Position numbers and translations under genes: made by a program. 42,309 bases of DNA from Caenimonas soli (GTDB taxonomy: Bacteria > Pseudomonadota > Gammaproteobacteria > Burkholderiales > Burkholderiaceae_C): contig NZ_JABJVV010000027.1 of NCBI RefSeq assembly GCF_013155545.1, positions 1-42,309 on the forward strand, written 5' to 3'. Each line of letters begins with the position of its first letter. The stretch's first letter is position 1. This document shows positions 34,479-42,309 of the stretch, piece after piece. The notes beneath the pieces were generated by a model that was given only the letters and a program-made list of their open reading frames with translations, did not search any database and had not been told where the DNA came from.

Positions 34479-34711
34479 TGACCTGACTCTTCTTTTTGTT
34501 CCGCTTCCCCGCGGGAAGCTGGCCGGTCAGAACAGCTCAACCGTGAAAAGTTCCCGGTTACTGGCTGGTAAAACTATCGTGGCAGGCGTCCTCGCTGGGC
34601 TTGTGCTCGGCAGCAGTTGCCTGGCTGGTAAGCCTGGGCGGCTGACCTTGGTCGCGAGCAGTTACAGCGGCAAGACGCTAAACTGCAAGGCCGTCATTCG
34701 CCACACCACGC
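34479..34711. other. 233-bp spacer between divergent genes, with 60-bp spaced direct repeat
   Basis: This is the largest gene-free stretch in the window. CTGGCTGGTAA occurs twice, at 34561-34571 and 34621-34631, exactly 60 bp apart. A -10-like TAAACT (34679-34684) could serve the downstream acetyltransferase. One frame (GTG 34543 to TGA 34764, 73 codons) reads like a lipoprotein signal (GVLAGLVLGSSC), but it has no Shine-Dalgarno and overlaps the next gene. I do not call it a gene. Confidence 0.4.
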
Positions 34712-35212
34712 GTGGAAACGCAACAGATACCGTCGGTCGGGCTGATATCGCCCGCCACCCCTGAAGAGATCGATGCCGTGCGCGGCCTGTTTCGCGAGTA
34801 CGCGCAGGCCCTGGGCGTAGACCTGTGTTTCCAGCAGTTCGACCAGGAACTGGCGGAGTTGCCGGGCGAATACGCCCCGCCCCATGGCGCCCTGCTGGCA
34901 GCCAAGGTGAACGACGAATTGGCAGGGTGCTGCGCCATCCGTCCATTGGAAGCGGCCGATTACCCCAACGCCTGCGAAATGAAGCGCCTCTATGTGCGAA
35001 ACGGATTTCGCACGATGGGCCTGGGCCGGCAGCTGGCGGAAGCCGCGCTCGACGCGGCGCGGCAAGGGGGCTATTCCTGCGTGCTGCTGGACACGCTGGA
35101 CGACATGGAAGCCGCCCGCGCCCTGTACCAGGACCTGGGCTTCCACGAGATACCGCCCTACTATCACAACCCGATCCCGGGCGCGCACTACCTCAAAGCT
35201 GCGCTGAAGTGA
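34712..35212 (+). CDS. GNAT-family N-acetyltransferase
   Basis: The 166-residue GNAT enzyme has the N-terminal PATPEEIDAVRGLFREYAQAL. The acceptor-side strand is LAGCCAIRPL, and the acetyl-CoA-binding motif is CEMKRLYVRNGFRTMGLGRQLAEAAL (R/Q-x-x-G-x-G/A pattern as FRTMGLG). The late CVLLDTLDDMEAARALYQDLGFHEIPPYYHNP completes it. It acetylates an unknown amine. GTG at 34712 is the only good early start and has no clear Shine-Dalgarno. Confidence 0.9.
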   Translation: METQQIPSVGLISPATPEEIDAVRGLFREYAQALGVDLCFQQFDQELAELPGEYAPPHGALLAAKVNDELAGCCAIRPLEAADYPNACEMKRLYVRNGFRTMGLGRQLAEAALDAARQGGYSCVLLDTLDDMEAARALYQDLGFHEIPPYYHNPIPGAHYLKAALK

Positions 35213-35222
35213 CCTTGGGTTT

Positions 35223-35729
35223 TTACCCTTTGGCCTGGGCGAGCAGGGTCGCTGCGTCGCTGACCTCGAACTTGCCGGGCGCCTCGACGTTCAGTGCCGC
35301 CACCTTGCCGTCCTTGACCAGCATGGAATAGCGGGTGCTGCGGATGCCCATGCCCGCGGCCGTGCGGTCCAGGGTGAGGCCAACCGCCTTGGTGAACTCG
35401 GCGCTGCCGTCGCCCAGCATGCGGATCTTGTCGCCGGTCTTCTGGTCGCGCGCCCAGGCCCCCATCACGAACGCGTCGTTCACGCTCACGCACCAGATCT
35501 CGTCCACGCCGGCCTTCTTGAATTCATCGGCCTTTTCAACGAAGCCGGGCACATGCTTGGCCGAGCAGGTCGGCGTGAACGCGCCCGGCAGGGCGAACAG
35601 CGCAATGGTCTTGCCCGCAACGGCCTCGGCCACCTTGACCGGGTTCGGGCCGATGCTGCAGCCGTTGCCCTCGACTTCGGAAAATTCCTGCAGGGTGGCG
35701 TTGGGAAGCGAGTCGCCGACTTTGATCAT
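35223..35729 (-). CDS. peroxiredoxin, Prx5 type
   Basis: The 168-residue thiol peroxidase reduces hydroperoxides. The catalytic motif is LPGAFTPTCSAKHVPGF with peroxidatic Cys55. Other Prx5 marks are MIKVGDSLPNATL at the start, DEIWCVSVNDAFVMGAWARDQ, and GMGIRSTRYSMLVKDGKV near the end. ATG 35729 is chosen because GGAGA is 6 nt upstream; an upstream in-frame start at 35747 lies in the terminator. It follows rpsQ on the same strand, with an intrinsic terminator squeezed between, whose T-tract ends about a Shine-Dalgarno length before the ATG. Confidence 0.93.
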   Translation of the reverse strand: MIKVGDSLPNATLQEFSEVEGNGCSIGPNPVKVAEAVAGKTIALFALPGAFTPTCSAKHVPGFVEKADEFKKAGVDEIWCVSVNDAFVMGAWARDQKTGDKIRMLGDGSAEFTKAVGLTLDRTAAGMGIRSTRYSMLVKDGKVAALNVEAPGKFEVSDAATLLAQAKG

Positions 35730-35746
35730 ATGGGTCTCCAAAAACA

Positions 35747-35773
35747 AAAACGACCCACATTGTGGGCCGTTTT
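35747..35773 (-). terminator. intrinsic terminator behind rpsQ
   Basis: Read on the minus strand, AAAACG-G-CCCAC, loop AAT, GTGGG-T-CGTTTT, then TTTTTGTTTTT down to about 35740. It is a strong stem with one mismatch followed by a long U-tract. It should end the S10-operon transcript, yet the peroxiredoxin start codon stands only about 17 nt further on. Confidence 0.8.
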
Positions 35774-35798
35774 GATTACACCTGCAGGGCGGTCTGGA

Positions 35799-36068
35799 TC
35801 AGACTTCGGCGGCCTTCTCGACCAGGCGGGTGGCAACCCAGTTCTTGGTCTTGGAGATGGGGCGGCTCTCGGTGATCTCGATCACGTCGCCGGTGTGGAA
35901 CTCGCCCTTTTCGTCATGGGCGTGGTACTTGCTCGATTTGGCAACGATCTTGCCATAGAGCTCGTGCTTCACACGGCGCTCGACCAGGACCGTCACGGTC
36001 TTGGCGCGCTTGTCGCTGACAACCTTGCCAACCAAGGTGCGCTTGAGGGATGTTTTGGCTTCCGTCAT
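35799..36068 (-). CDS. rpsQ: 30S ribosomal protein S17
   Basis: The 89-residue S17 has an OB fold and binds 16S rRNA in the 5' domain. Family blocks are KRTLVGKVVSDKRAKTVTVLVERRVKH, the YGKIVAKSSKYHAHDE loop and GDVIEITESRPISKTKNWV. It is the last gene of the operon in this window, 11 bp after rpmC, and is followed by the terminator at 35747-35773. Confidence 0.98.
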   Translation of the reverse strand: MTEAKTSLKRTLVGKVVSDKRAKTVTVLVERRVKHELYGKIVAKSSKYHAHDEKGEFHTGDVIEITESRPISKTKNWVATRLVEKAAEV

Positions 36069-36079
36069 GGTCGCTTTCC

Positions 36080-36298
36080 TTACTTGGCGGCGGGCGTCTT
36101 GGCCCGCTCTTCGGCTTGCTTCTGGGCCAGGATGGTCTTGGCCCGAGCAATATCGCGGCGCGTGACGCGCAGCGTGCCGGTGTTGGTGAGCTGTTGCGTG
36201 GCCTTCTGCATGCGCAGGCCGAAGTGGGCCTTTTGCAGCTCTTTGACTTCGGTTTTGAGGCCGGCAACGTCTTTTTGGCGCAGATCAGTAGTTTTCAT
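36080..36298 (-). CDS. rpmC: 50S ribosomal protein L29
   Basis: The 72-residue two-helix protein sits near the exit tunnel and binds 23S rRNA. LKTEVKELQKAHFGLRMQKATQQL and VTRRDIARAKTILAQKQAEE mark the family. The start MKTTDLRQKDVAG is standard. It is 17 bp after rplP. Confidence 0.97.
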   Translation of the reverse strand: MKTTDLRQKDVAGLKTEVKELQKAHFGLRMQKATQQLTNTGTLRVTRRDIARAKTILAQKQAEERAKTPAAK

Positions 36299-36315
36299 AT
36301 TTCATCACTCCTGAA

Positions 36316-36732
36316 TTACGCGCCGATCATGCGGCTGACGAACGTGGTGCGCAGCGGCAGCTTGGCGGCTGCCAGGCGGAACGCTTCGCGAGCGAGCTCT
36401 TCGGTCACGCCGACGATCTCGAACACGACCTTGCCCGGCTGGATTTCGGCCACGTAGTACTCGGGGTTGCCCTTGCCGTTACCCATCCGCACTTCAGCGG
36501 GCTTGTGGGAGATCGGCTTGTCGGGGAACACACGGATCCAGATGCGGCCGCCGCGCTTCACGTGGCGGGAAATCGCGCGGCGCGCGGCTTCGATCTGGCG
36601 GGCCGTCAGGCGGCCGCGGTCCGTGCACTTCAGGCCGAAGTCACCAAACGCCACCGAGTTGCCCCGGGTAGCGATGCCGGTGTTACGGCCCTTCTGCTCT
36701 TTGCGGTATTTGCGACGAGCGGGTTGCAGCAT
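36316..36732 (-). CDS. rplP: 50S ribosomal protein L16
   Basis: The 138-residue L16 lies at the tRNA-binding face near the peptidyl-transferase centre. MLQPARRKYRKEQKGRNTGIATRG, DFGLKCTDRGRLTARQIEAARRAI and IWIRVFPDKPISHKPAEVRMGNGKG are the standard blocks. It begins 2 bp after rpsC. Confidence 0.98.
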   Translation of the reverse strand: MLQPARRKYRKEQKGRNTGIATRGNSVAFGDFGLKCTDRGRLTARQIEAARRAISRHVKRGGRIWIRVFPDKPISHKPAEVRMGNGKGNPEYYVAEIQPGKVVFEIVGVTEELAREAFRLAAAKLPLRTTFVSRMIGA

Positions 36733-36734
36733 GT

Positions 36735-37640
36735 TTACTCTCCTTTACCGTCAGCGGGCGGGGTGCCTGCCGGCGCTGCCTTGCGGACGCGCTTAACGGT
36801 AGCTTTCGGTGCATCGGCACCTGTCGTTGCTTCTGCGGGCTTGTCGCTGCCGTCAGCCGGTGCGACATTGCCCGCGCCAGCTGCGGGGCGGCGGGTGGCG
36901 GGACCACGGCGGTCGCCGGCCGGGCGATCACCCGGGCGTGCGTCGCGGCGGGGGCCACGCGGGCGGCGTTCTTCCTCGGCGCGGGGCTCGACGACGGCCG
37001 GCAAATCATTGCGGCCGAGCGTGTCGCCCTTGTAGACCCAGACCTTGACGCCGATGACGCCGTAGGTGGTCTTGGCTTCGGAGAAACCGTAGTCGATATC
37101 GGCGCGCAGCGTATGGAGCGGCACGCGGCCTTCGCGGTACCACTCGGTACGCGCGATTTCGATGCCGTTCAGGCGGCCGGCGGACATGATCTTGATGCCC
37201 TGGGCGCCCAGGCGCATCGCGTTCTGCATGGCGCGCTTCATCGCGCGGCGGAACATGATGCGCTTTTCCAGCTGCTGGGTGATCGAGTCGGCGATCAGCT
37301 GGGCATCGATTTCGGGCTTGCGCACTTCTTCGATGTTCACTGCCACCGGCACGCCCAGGCGCTTGCCGAGCTCTTTCTTGAGCGCTTCGATGTCTTCGCC
37401 CTTCTTGCCGATCACCACGCCCGGACGAGCCGAGAAGATGGTGATGCGGGCGCTCTTGGCGGGACGCTCGATCAGCACGCGGGAAACCGCGGCGTTCTTG
37501 AGCTTGGCCTTGAGGTACTCGCGCACCTTGATGTCTTCGCCCAGCATGCCGGCGAAGTCACGGTTGCTCGCGTACCAGCGGCTGGCCCAGTTGCGGCTGA
37601 CCGACAGGCGGAAGCCGGTAGGATGGATTTTTTGTCCCAT
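36735..37640 (-). CDS. rpsC: 30S ribosomal protein S3 with extended C-terminus
   Basis: The 301-residue S3 has a KH domain (ARPGVVIGKKGEDIEALKKEL) and the C-domain up to IGVKVWVYKGDTLGR (about residue 212), both canonical. The remaining 85 or so residues are an Arg/Gly/Pro/Ala-rich tail, likely disordered, making it longer than the 233 residues of E. coli S3. Frame and codon use continue smoothly, so it is part of the gene. S3 helps form the mRNA entry channel. Confidence 0.97.
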   Translation of the reverse strand: MGQKIHPTGFRLSVSRNWASRWYASNRDFAGMLGEDIKVREYLKAKLKNAAVSRVLIERPAKSARITIFSARPGVVIGKKGEDIEALKKELGKRLGVPVAVNIEEVRKPEIDAQLIADSITQQLEKRIMFRRAMKRAMQNAMRLGAQGIKIMSAGRLNGIEIARTEWYREGRVPLHTLRADIDYGFSEAKTTYGVIGVKVWVYKGDTLGRNDLPAVVEPRAEEERRPRGPRRDARPGDRPAGDRRGPATRRPAAGAGNVAPADGSDKPAEATTGADAPKATVKRVRKAAPAGTPPADGKGE

Positions 37641-37656
37641 AGTGGTCCTGAGCCTG

Positions 37657-37986
37657 TTAGTTGCCGACGGTCAAGTACACGTGGCACGTGGGCTTGACGA
37701 TGCGATTGCCGCGGCCTTTGGCGCGCGCGGTGAAACGCTTGAGCGAAGCGCCCTGCTCGACGTAGATGGTCTTGACCTTCAGCTCGTCGATATCGGCGCC
37801 ATCGTTGTGCTCGGCGTTCGCGATGGCGGACTCCAGCACCTTCTTGATGATTCCGGCGGCCTTCTTCTGGGTGAACTCCAGAACGTTGAGCGCCTGATCC
37901 ACCTTCTTGCCGCGAATCAGATCGGCGACCAGGCGGCCTTTGTCGACCGACAGACGGACGCCCCTGAGGACTGCACGTGTTTCCAT
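37657..37986 (-). CDS. rplV: 50S ribosomal protein L22
   Basis: The 109-residue L22 has a beta-hairpin lining the peptide exit tunnel. The N-terminus is METRAVLRGVRLSVDKGRLVADLIRGK, and the hairpin region includes GASLKRFTARAKGRGNRIVKP. Length is typical. It lies 9 bp after rpsS. Confidence 0.98.
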   Translation of the reverse strand: METRAVLRGVRLSVDKGRLVADLIRGKKVDQALNVLEFTQKKAAGIIKKVLESAIANAEHNDGADIDELKVKTIYVEQGASLKRFTARAKGRGNRIVKPTCHVYLTVGN

Positions 37987-37995
37987 GGTCTTTCC

Positions 37996-38274
37996 TTACT
38001 TCTTCTGGACTTTTTTGTCCGCCGGGTGACCCTTGAAGGTGCGCGTCAGGGCGAATTCGCCCAGCTTGTGGCCCACCATCTGGTCGGTGATGTAGACCGG
38101 CACGTGCTGCTTGCCGTTGTGAACGGCGATCGTCAGCCCGATGAACTCGGGCAGGATCATGGAGCGGCGCGACCAGGTCTTGATCGGTTTTTTGTCCTTG
38201 GTCGTCACGGCCTTATCGGCCTTGGCCACCAGGTGGTGGTCAACGAAAGGACCTTTTTTGAGTGAGCGAGTCAT
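37996..38274 (-). CDS. rpsS: 30S ribosomal protein S19
   Basis: The 92-residue S19 of the 30S head near the A-site finger has MTRSLKKGPFVDHHLVAKADKA, then WSRRSMILPEFIGLTIAVHNGKQHVPVYI and MVGHKLGEFALTRTFKGH. It is a complete, normal-length member. It starts 12 bp after rplB. Confidence 0.98.
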   Translation of the reverse strand: MTRSLKKGPFVDHHLVAKADKAVTTKDKKPIKTWSRRSMILPEFIGLTIAVHNGKQHVPVYITDQMVGHKLGEFALTRTFKGHPADKKVQKK

Positions 38275-38286
38275 ATCGTCAACCCC

Positions 38287-39111
38287 TTACTTCTTGCGAC
38301 GCGACACGACCATGACCTGGGTGCGCTTGTTGTTGCGGGTACGGTAACCCTTGGTCAGGTTGCCCCACGGATCGACGGGGTGACGGCCTTCGCCGGTCTT
38401 GCCCTCGCCACCGCCGTGCGGGTGGTCGACCGGGTTCATCACCACACCGCGAACGGTCGGGCGAATACCCATGTGGCGCTTCACGCCGGCCTTGCCCAAC
38501 TGGCGCAGGCTGTGCTCTTCGTTGGCGACTTCGCCGATGGTGGCGCGGCACTCGATGTGGATCTTGCGAACCTCACCGGAGCGCATGCGGACCTGGGCGT
38601 AGGTGCCTTCGCGCGCCAGCAGCGTCGCGGAGGTACCGGCCGAACGGGCGATCTGCGCGCCCTTGCCCGGCTTCAGTTCGATGCAATGGATCGTCGAGCC
38701 GACCGGGATGTTGCGCACCGGCAGGGTGTTGCCGGCACGGATCGGGGCCTCGGAGCCGGACAGCAGCGATGCGCCGACTTCCAGGCCGCGCGGAGCGATG
38801 ATGTAGCGGCGCTCGCCGTCGGCATAGCACACCAGTGCGATGTGAGCCGTGCGGTTCGGGTCGTACTCGATGCGCTCCACCTTGGCCGGGATGCCGTCCT
38901 TGTTGCGAACGAAGTCGACAACGCGGTAGTGGTGCTTGTGGCCACCGCCCTTGTGGCGGGTGGTGATGTGACCGTTGTTGTTGCGGCCCGACTTCTGGAA
39001 CTGGGGTTCCAGCAGCGGGGCGTAACCCTCACCCTTGTGCAGGTGGTCACGCGAGATCTTCACCATGCCGCGATGGCCTGGTGAAGTCGGTTTCATCTTG
39101 ATGACTGCCAT
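38287..39111 (-). CDS. rplB: 50S ribosomal protein L2
   Basis: The 274-residue L2 is needed for subunit joining and peptidyl transfer. The conserved C-terminal loop GVVMNPVDHPHGGGEG carries the critical His. The N-terminus MAVIKMKPTSPGHRGMVKI and the SH3-like middle are normal. It lies 3 bp after rplW. Confidence 0.98.
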   Translation of the reverse strand: MAVIKMKPTSPGHRGMVKISRDHLHKGEGYAPLLEPQFQKSGRNNNGHITTRHKGGGHKHHYRVVDFVRNKDGIPAKVERIEYDPNRTAHIALVCYADGERRYIIAPRGLEVGASLLSGSEAPIRAGNTLPVRNIPVGSTIHCIELKPGKGAQIARSAGTSATLLAREGTYAQVRMRSGEVRKIHIECRATIGEVANEEHSLRQLGKAGVKRHMGIRPTVRGVVMNPVDHPHGGGEGKTGEGRHPVDPWGNLTKGYRTRNNKRTQVMVVSRRKK

Positions 39112-39114
39112 GAT

Positions 39115-39453
39115 TTACGCGGCCTCCCCTGCGAGGTTCAGCTCTTGACCGGGCTTGAGCGTCACGTAGGCCTTGCGAATGTTGTCGCGGCGGCCCACCG
39201 AGCGGCCGAAGCGCTTGGTCTTGCCTTTGGTGTTGACCACCGAGACGCCCTTGACCTCGACCTTGAACATCAGTTCAACCGCGGCCTTGATTTCGGGCTT
39301 GGTGGCGTCTTGCAGCACCTTGAAGGTGACGGCATTGGTCTTGTCGGCCACGTGCGTCGCCTTTTCGGAGACGATGGGGGCGACCAGGACCTGCATCAGC
39401 CGACCTTCGTCGAACTTGCTGCGCGATGCGGGTGTGGGATTGACGCGGCTCAT
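39115..39453 (-). CDS. rplW: 50S ribosomal protein L23
   Basis: The 112-residue L23 is the docking site of trigger factor and SRP at the tunnel exit. The core is LVAPIVSEKATHVADKTNAVTFKV, VELMFKVEVKGVSVVNTKGKTKRFGR and KAYVTLKPGQELNL. The N-terminus is about 18 residues longer than the E. coli protein and begins at the ATG overlapping the rplD stop (ATGA). The internal Met20 is a possible alternative start. Confidence 0.96.
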   Translation of the reverse strand: MSRVNPTPASRSKFDEGRLMQVLVAPIVSEKATHVADKTNAVTFKVLQDATKPEIKAAVELMFKVEVKGVSVVNTKGKTKRFGRSVGRRDNIRKAYVTLKPGQELNLAGEAA

Positions 39454-40070
39454 GCGAACATCTCCTTGAGCTTGTCCATGGCGCCCTTGGTGACCAGCAC
39501 CTTCTTATAGTGCACCAGCGACAGCGGGTCGGCGTAACGCGGCTCGACGACGAGCACGTTCACCAGGTTGCGCGAGGCGAGGTACAGGTTCTCGTCCACT
39601 TCTTCAGCGATCACGAGAACCGATTCCAGGTTCATGGCCTTGAACCGGGCAGCCAGCTGCTTGGTCTTGGGCGAATCCACCTTCATGGAGTCGACCACGG
39701 CCAGGCGGCCTTCGCGGGCCAGCTGGGAGAAGATGGACGCCATGCCGGCGCGGTACATCTTCTTGTTGATCTTCTGGGTGAAGTTCTCGTCCGGGCTGTT
39801 CGGGAAAATCCGGCCGCCCCCGCGCCACAGCGGCGAGGAAGTCATACCGGCACGGGCGCGGCCCGTACCCTTTTGCTTGAACGGCTTCTTGGTCGAGTGC
39901 TTGACCTGCTCGCGGTCCTTCTGGGCGCGCGTGCCCTGGCGGGCATTGGCCTGGAAGGCGACGACGATCTGGTGCACCAGGTCTTCGTTGTATTCACGGC
40001 CGAACACGGTCTCTGGCGCGTCGTACTTGGACGCCGCCTGGCCTTGTTCGTTCAGGAGTTCGAGTTGCAT
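39450..40070 (-). CDS. rplD: 50S ribosomal protein L4
   Basis: The 206-residue L4 has a globular part plus the tunnel-lining loop KPFKQKGTGRARAGMTSSPLWRGGG. In gammaproteobacteria L4 also represses its own operon; no recognised leader of that kind could be confirmed here. The start overlaps the rplC stop (TAATG) and the stop overlaps the rplW start. Confidence 0.98.
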   Translation of the reverse strand: MQLELLNEQGQAASKYDAPETVFGREYNEDLVHQIVVAFQANARQGTRAQKDREQVKHSTKKPFKQKGTGRARAGMTSSPLWRGGGRIFPNSPDENFTQKINKKMYRAGMASIFSQLAREGRLAVVDSMKVDSPKTKQLAARFKAMNLESVLVIAEEVDENLYLASRNLVNVLVVEPRYADPLSLVHYKKVLVTKGAMDKLKEMFA

Positions 40071-40762
40071 TACTTCGCTCCCTTCGGTGTTGCTGCTGCA
40101 CCGGCGGCCTTGGCCTTGACGGCCGGGCGCACGGTCACGAAACCGCCCTTGGAGCCGGGCACGGCGCCCTTGATCAGGAGCAGCTGGCGTGCTTCGTCGA
40201 TGCGGTACACGTCGAGATTCTGGGTGGTGACGGTGTCATCGCCGAGATGGCCCGTCATGCGCTTGCCGGGGAACACGCGGCCGGGATCCTGGGCCATACC
40301 GATGGAGCCGGGAACGTTGTGCGAACGGCTGTTACCGTGCGACGCGCGCTGCGAGCTCATGTGGTGGCGCTTGATCGTGCCGGCGTAGCCCTTACCGATG
40401 GTGGTGCCCTGCACGTCGACCTTCTGGCCCACGGCAAACACGTCGGTGGCGGGCACCGTGGCACCGGCAGCGTACTTGGCTGCGGTGTCGGCGGTGACGC
40501 GGAATTCCTGGATGATTTCACCGGCTTCCACACCTGCCTTGGCAAGGTGGCCGGCTTGCGGCTTGGTCACGCGCGAAGCTTTGCGCGAACCGAACGTGAC
40601 CTGCAGGGACACGTAGCCGTCGTTCTCTTGGGTTTTGACCTGGGTCACACGGTTGTTAGACACATCCACCACCGTGACAGGAACTGCGTCCCCATCATCG
40701 GTGAACAGGCGCATCATGCCCACCTTGCGGCCCAGCAACCCTAGGGAGTTGCTCAGACTCAT
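40070..40762 (-). CDS. rplC: 50S ribosomal protein L3
   Basis: The 230-residue L3 reaches toward the peptidyl-transferase centre. MSLSNSLGLLGRKVGMMRLFTDDGD, the HMSSQRASHGNSRSHNVPGSIG loop with the conserved Gln just beyond, and GKRMTGHLGDDTVTTQN are standard. GGAG stands 7 nt before the ATG. It is preceded by a 172-bp gap with its own promoter candidate, so it can start a transcript separate from rpsJ. Confidence 0.98.
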   Translation of the reverse strand: MSLSNSLGLLGRKVGMMRLFTDDGDAVPVTVVDVSNNRVTQVKTQENDGYVSLQVTFGSRKASRVTKPQAGHLAKAGVEAGEIIQEFRVTADTAAKYAAGATVPATDVFAVGQKVDVQGTTIGKGYAGTIKRHHMSSQRASHGNSRSHNVPGSIGMAQDPGRVFPGKRMTGHLGDDTVTTQNLDVYRIDEARQLLLIKGAVPGSKGGFVTVRPAVKAKAAGAAATPKGAK

Positions 40763-40874
40763 ATTTTTGCTCCGTTACTTCCGCCGGGGCCGCTGCAATT
40801 GGCTGCCCCGTTTGGTTTGCGAAAGAAGGTTGATAAAAAACTAATCCTCACCCGCAATTCGGGCGAAGCCGTAA

Positions 40875-40904
40875 ATTATAACGCGCTCTTGCAGTTTCCC
40901 GCAA
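40875..40904 (-). promoter_or_regulatory. promoter candidate for rplC-rpsQ
   Basis: On the minus strand -10 TATAAT (40880 to 40875) is a perfect consensus. A -35-like TTGCGG (40904 to 40899) lies 18 bp upstream, matching only the TTG half of the consensus. The start of transcription would be near 40868, leaving a leader of about 105 nt before the rplC ATG. Confidence 0.55.
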
Positions 40905-40912
40905 GAGCGCGT
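40881..40912. other. 12-bp inverted repeat between rpsJ and rplC
   Basis: ACGCGCTCTTGC (40881-40892), loop AGTTTCCC, GCAAGAGCGCGT (40901-40912): a perfect 12-pair stem. It follows rpsJ by 22 bp in the direction of transcription. There is no T-tract, so it is not a plain intrinsic terminator. The promoter spacer lies within it. Confidence 0.7.
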
Positions 40913-40934
40913 ATTAAAGCGGCTGCTGTAGCGT

Positions 40935-41249
40935 TTACTGCAGCTTGATTTCGACGTCCACGCCAGCCGGCAGGTCGAGCTTCATCAGCGCGTCCACGGT
41001 CTTGTCGGTCGGGTCGACGATGTCCATCAGGCGCTGGTGCGTCCGGATTTCGAACTGGTCGCGGCTGGACTTGTTGACGTGCGGCGAGCGCAGGATGTCG
41101 AAGCGCTTCATGCGCGTCGGCAGGGGCACGGGGCCCTTGACGATGGCGCCGGTGCGCTTGGCGGTGTCAACGATCTCGGCGGCGGACTGGTCGATCAGCT
41201 TGTAATCGAATGCCTTGAGGCGGATGCGGATTTTCTGTTGGGTGGCCAT
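40935..41249 (-). CDS. rpsJ: 30S ribosomal protein S10
   Basis: The 104-residue S10, which also binds NusB in antitermination in E. coli, begins MATQQKIRIRLKAFDYKLID. It has the block GPVPLPTRMKRFDILRSPHVNKSSRDQFEIRTHQRL. ATG 41249 gives the standard length. The open frame upstream is out of register inside tuf. It starts 4 bp after the tuf stop, so it is co-transcribed with tuf. Confidence 0.98.
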   Translation of the reverse strand: MATQQKIRIRLKAFDYKLIDQSAAEIVDTAKRTGAIVKGPVPLPTRMKRFDILRSPHVNKSSRDQFEIRTHQRLMDIVDPTDKTVDALMKLDLPAGVDVEIKLQ

Positions 41250-41253
41250 TCGA

Positions 41254-42309
<1,056 letters not shown>

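Overview
This 42.3 kb window is a GC-rich stretch of bacterial chromosome. It is almost entirely housekeeping genes packed with little or no space between them. Protein sequences and gene order point to a betaproteobacterium of the order Burkholderiales, most likely Comamonadaceae or a close relative (Variovorax/Ramlibacter/Acidovorax-like). The order is xth against pyrE, gatCAB divergent from mreBCD-mrdA, atpIBEFHAGDC, dat-ybeD-lipB-lipA, EIIA(Man)-HPr-EI, and tuf-rpsJ-rplCDWB-rpsS-rplV-rpsC-rplP-rpmC-rpsQ. The genus is an inference from resemblance; no search was run.

Layout. 1-360: the end of an IS4-type transposase and a palindromic extragenic element. 363-2520: exonuclease III (-), orotate phosphoribosyltransferase (+) and a secreted DUF4124/coiled-coil protein (+). 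2524-5736: gatCAB on the minus strand, for tRNA-dependent Asn/Gln formation. 5883-10423: mreB, mreC, mreD and mrdA (PBP2), the cell-elongation machinery, without rodA behind them. 10404-12637 (-): a YheT-type hydrolase, an NTF2-like protein and a Rossmann-fold protein. 12683-14709 (+): lemA plus two TPM-domain genes. A bidirectional terminator at 14721-14750 separates these from the complete ATP synthase operon (14812-21981, -). 22154-26318 (+): a CopD-like membrane protein, D-amino-acid transaminase, the lipoate pathway (ybeD, lipB, lipA) and an EamA transporter. 26319-30501 (-): five overlapping genes, a putative lipoprotein, an MFS transporter, EIIA(Man), HPr and enzyme I. 30559-34478: a CaiB/BaiF CoA-transferase, a DUF4197 protein, a TlpA-like thioredoxin, a YceI protein and an unrecognised membrane protein. 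34712-35729: a GNAT acetyltransferase and a Prx5-type peroxiredoxin. 35799-42309 (-): the S10 ribosomal operon with rpsJ and the edge-truncated tuf.

Together the window covers protein synthesis, ATP production, cell-shape control, lipoylation of central dehydrogenases, a PTS-type phosphorelay without a sugar permease, and several envelope or redox functions. Many junctions overlap as ATGA or TAATG, and six of seven convergent gene pairs meet with no recognisable intrinsic terminator.

I found no CRISPR array, tRNA, rRNA, prophage, toxin-antitoxin or defence island, and nothing I would call a new multi-gene system. The signals most worth a second look are regulatory or architectural. They are a terminator-like hairpin in the mreB leader, a promoter inside a hairpin splitting rpsJ from rplC, a peroxiredoxin gene starting right behind the rpsQ terminator, near-consensus -10 boxes 7-8 nt before start codons (possible leaderless mRNAs), the overlapping MFS-PTS operon, and a repeat-like insertion inside lipB.
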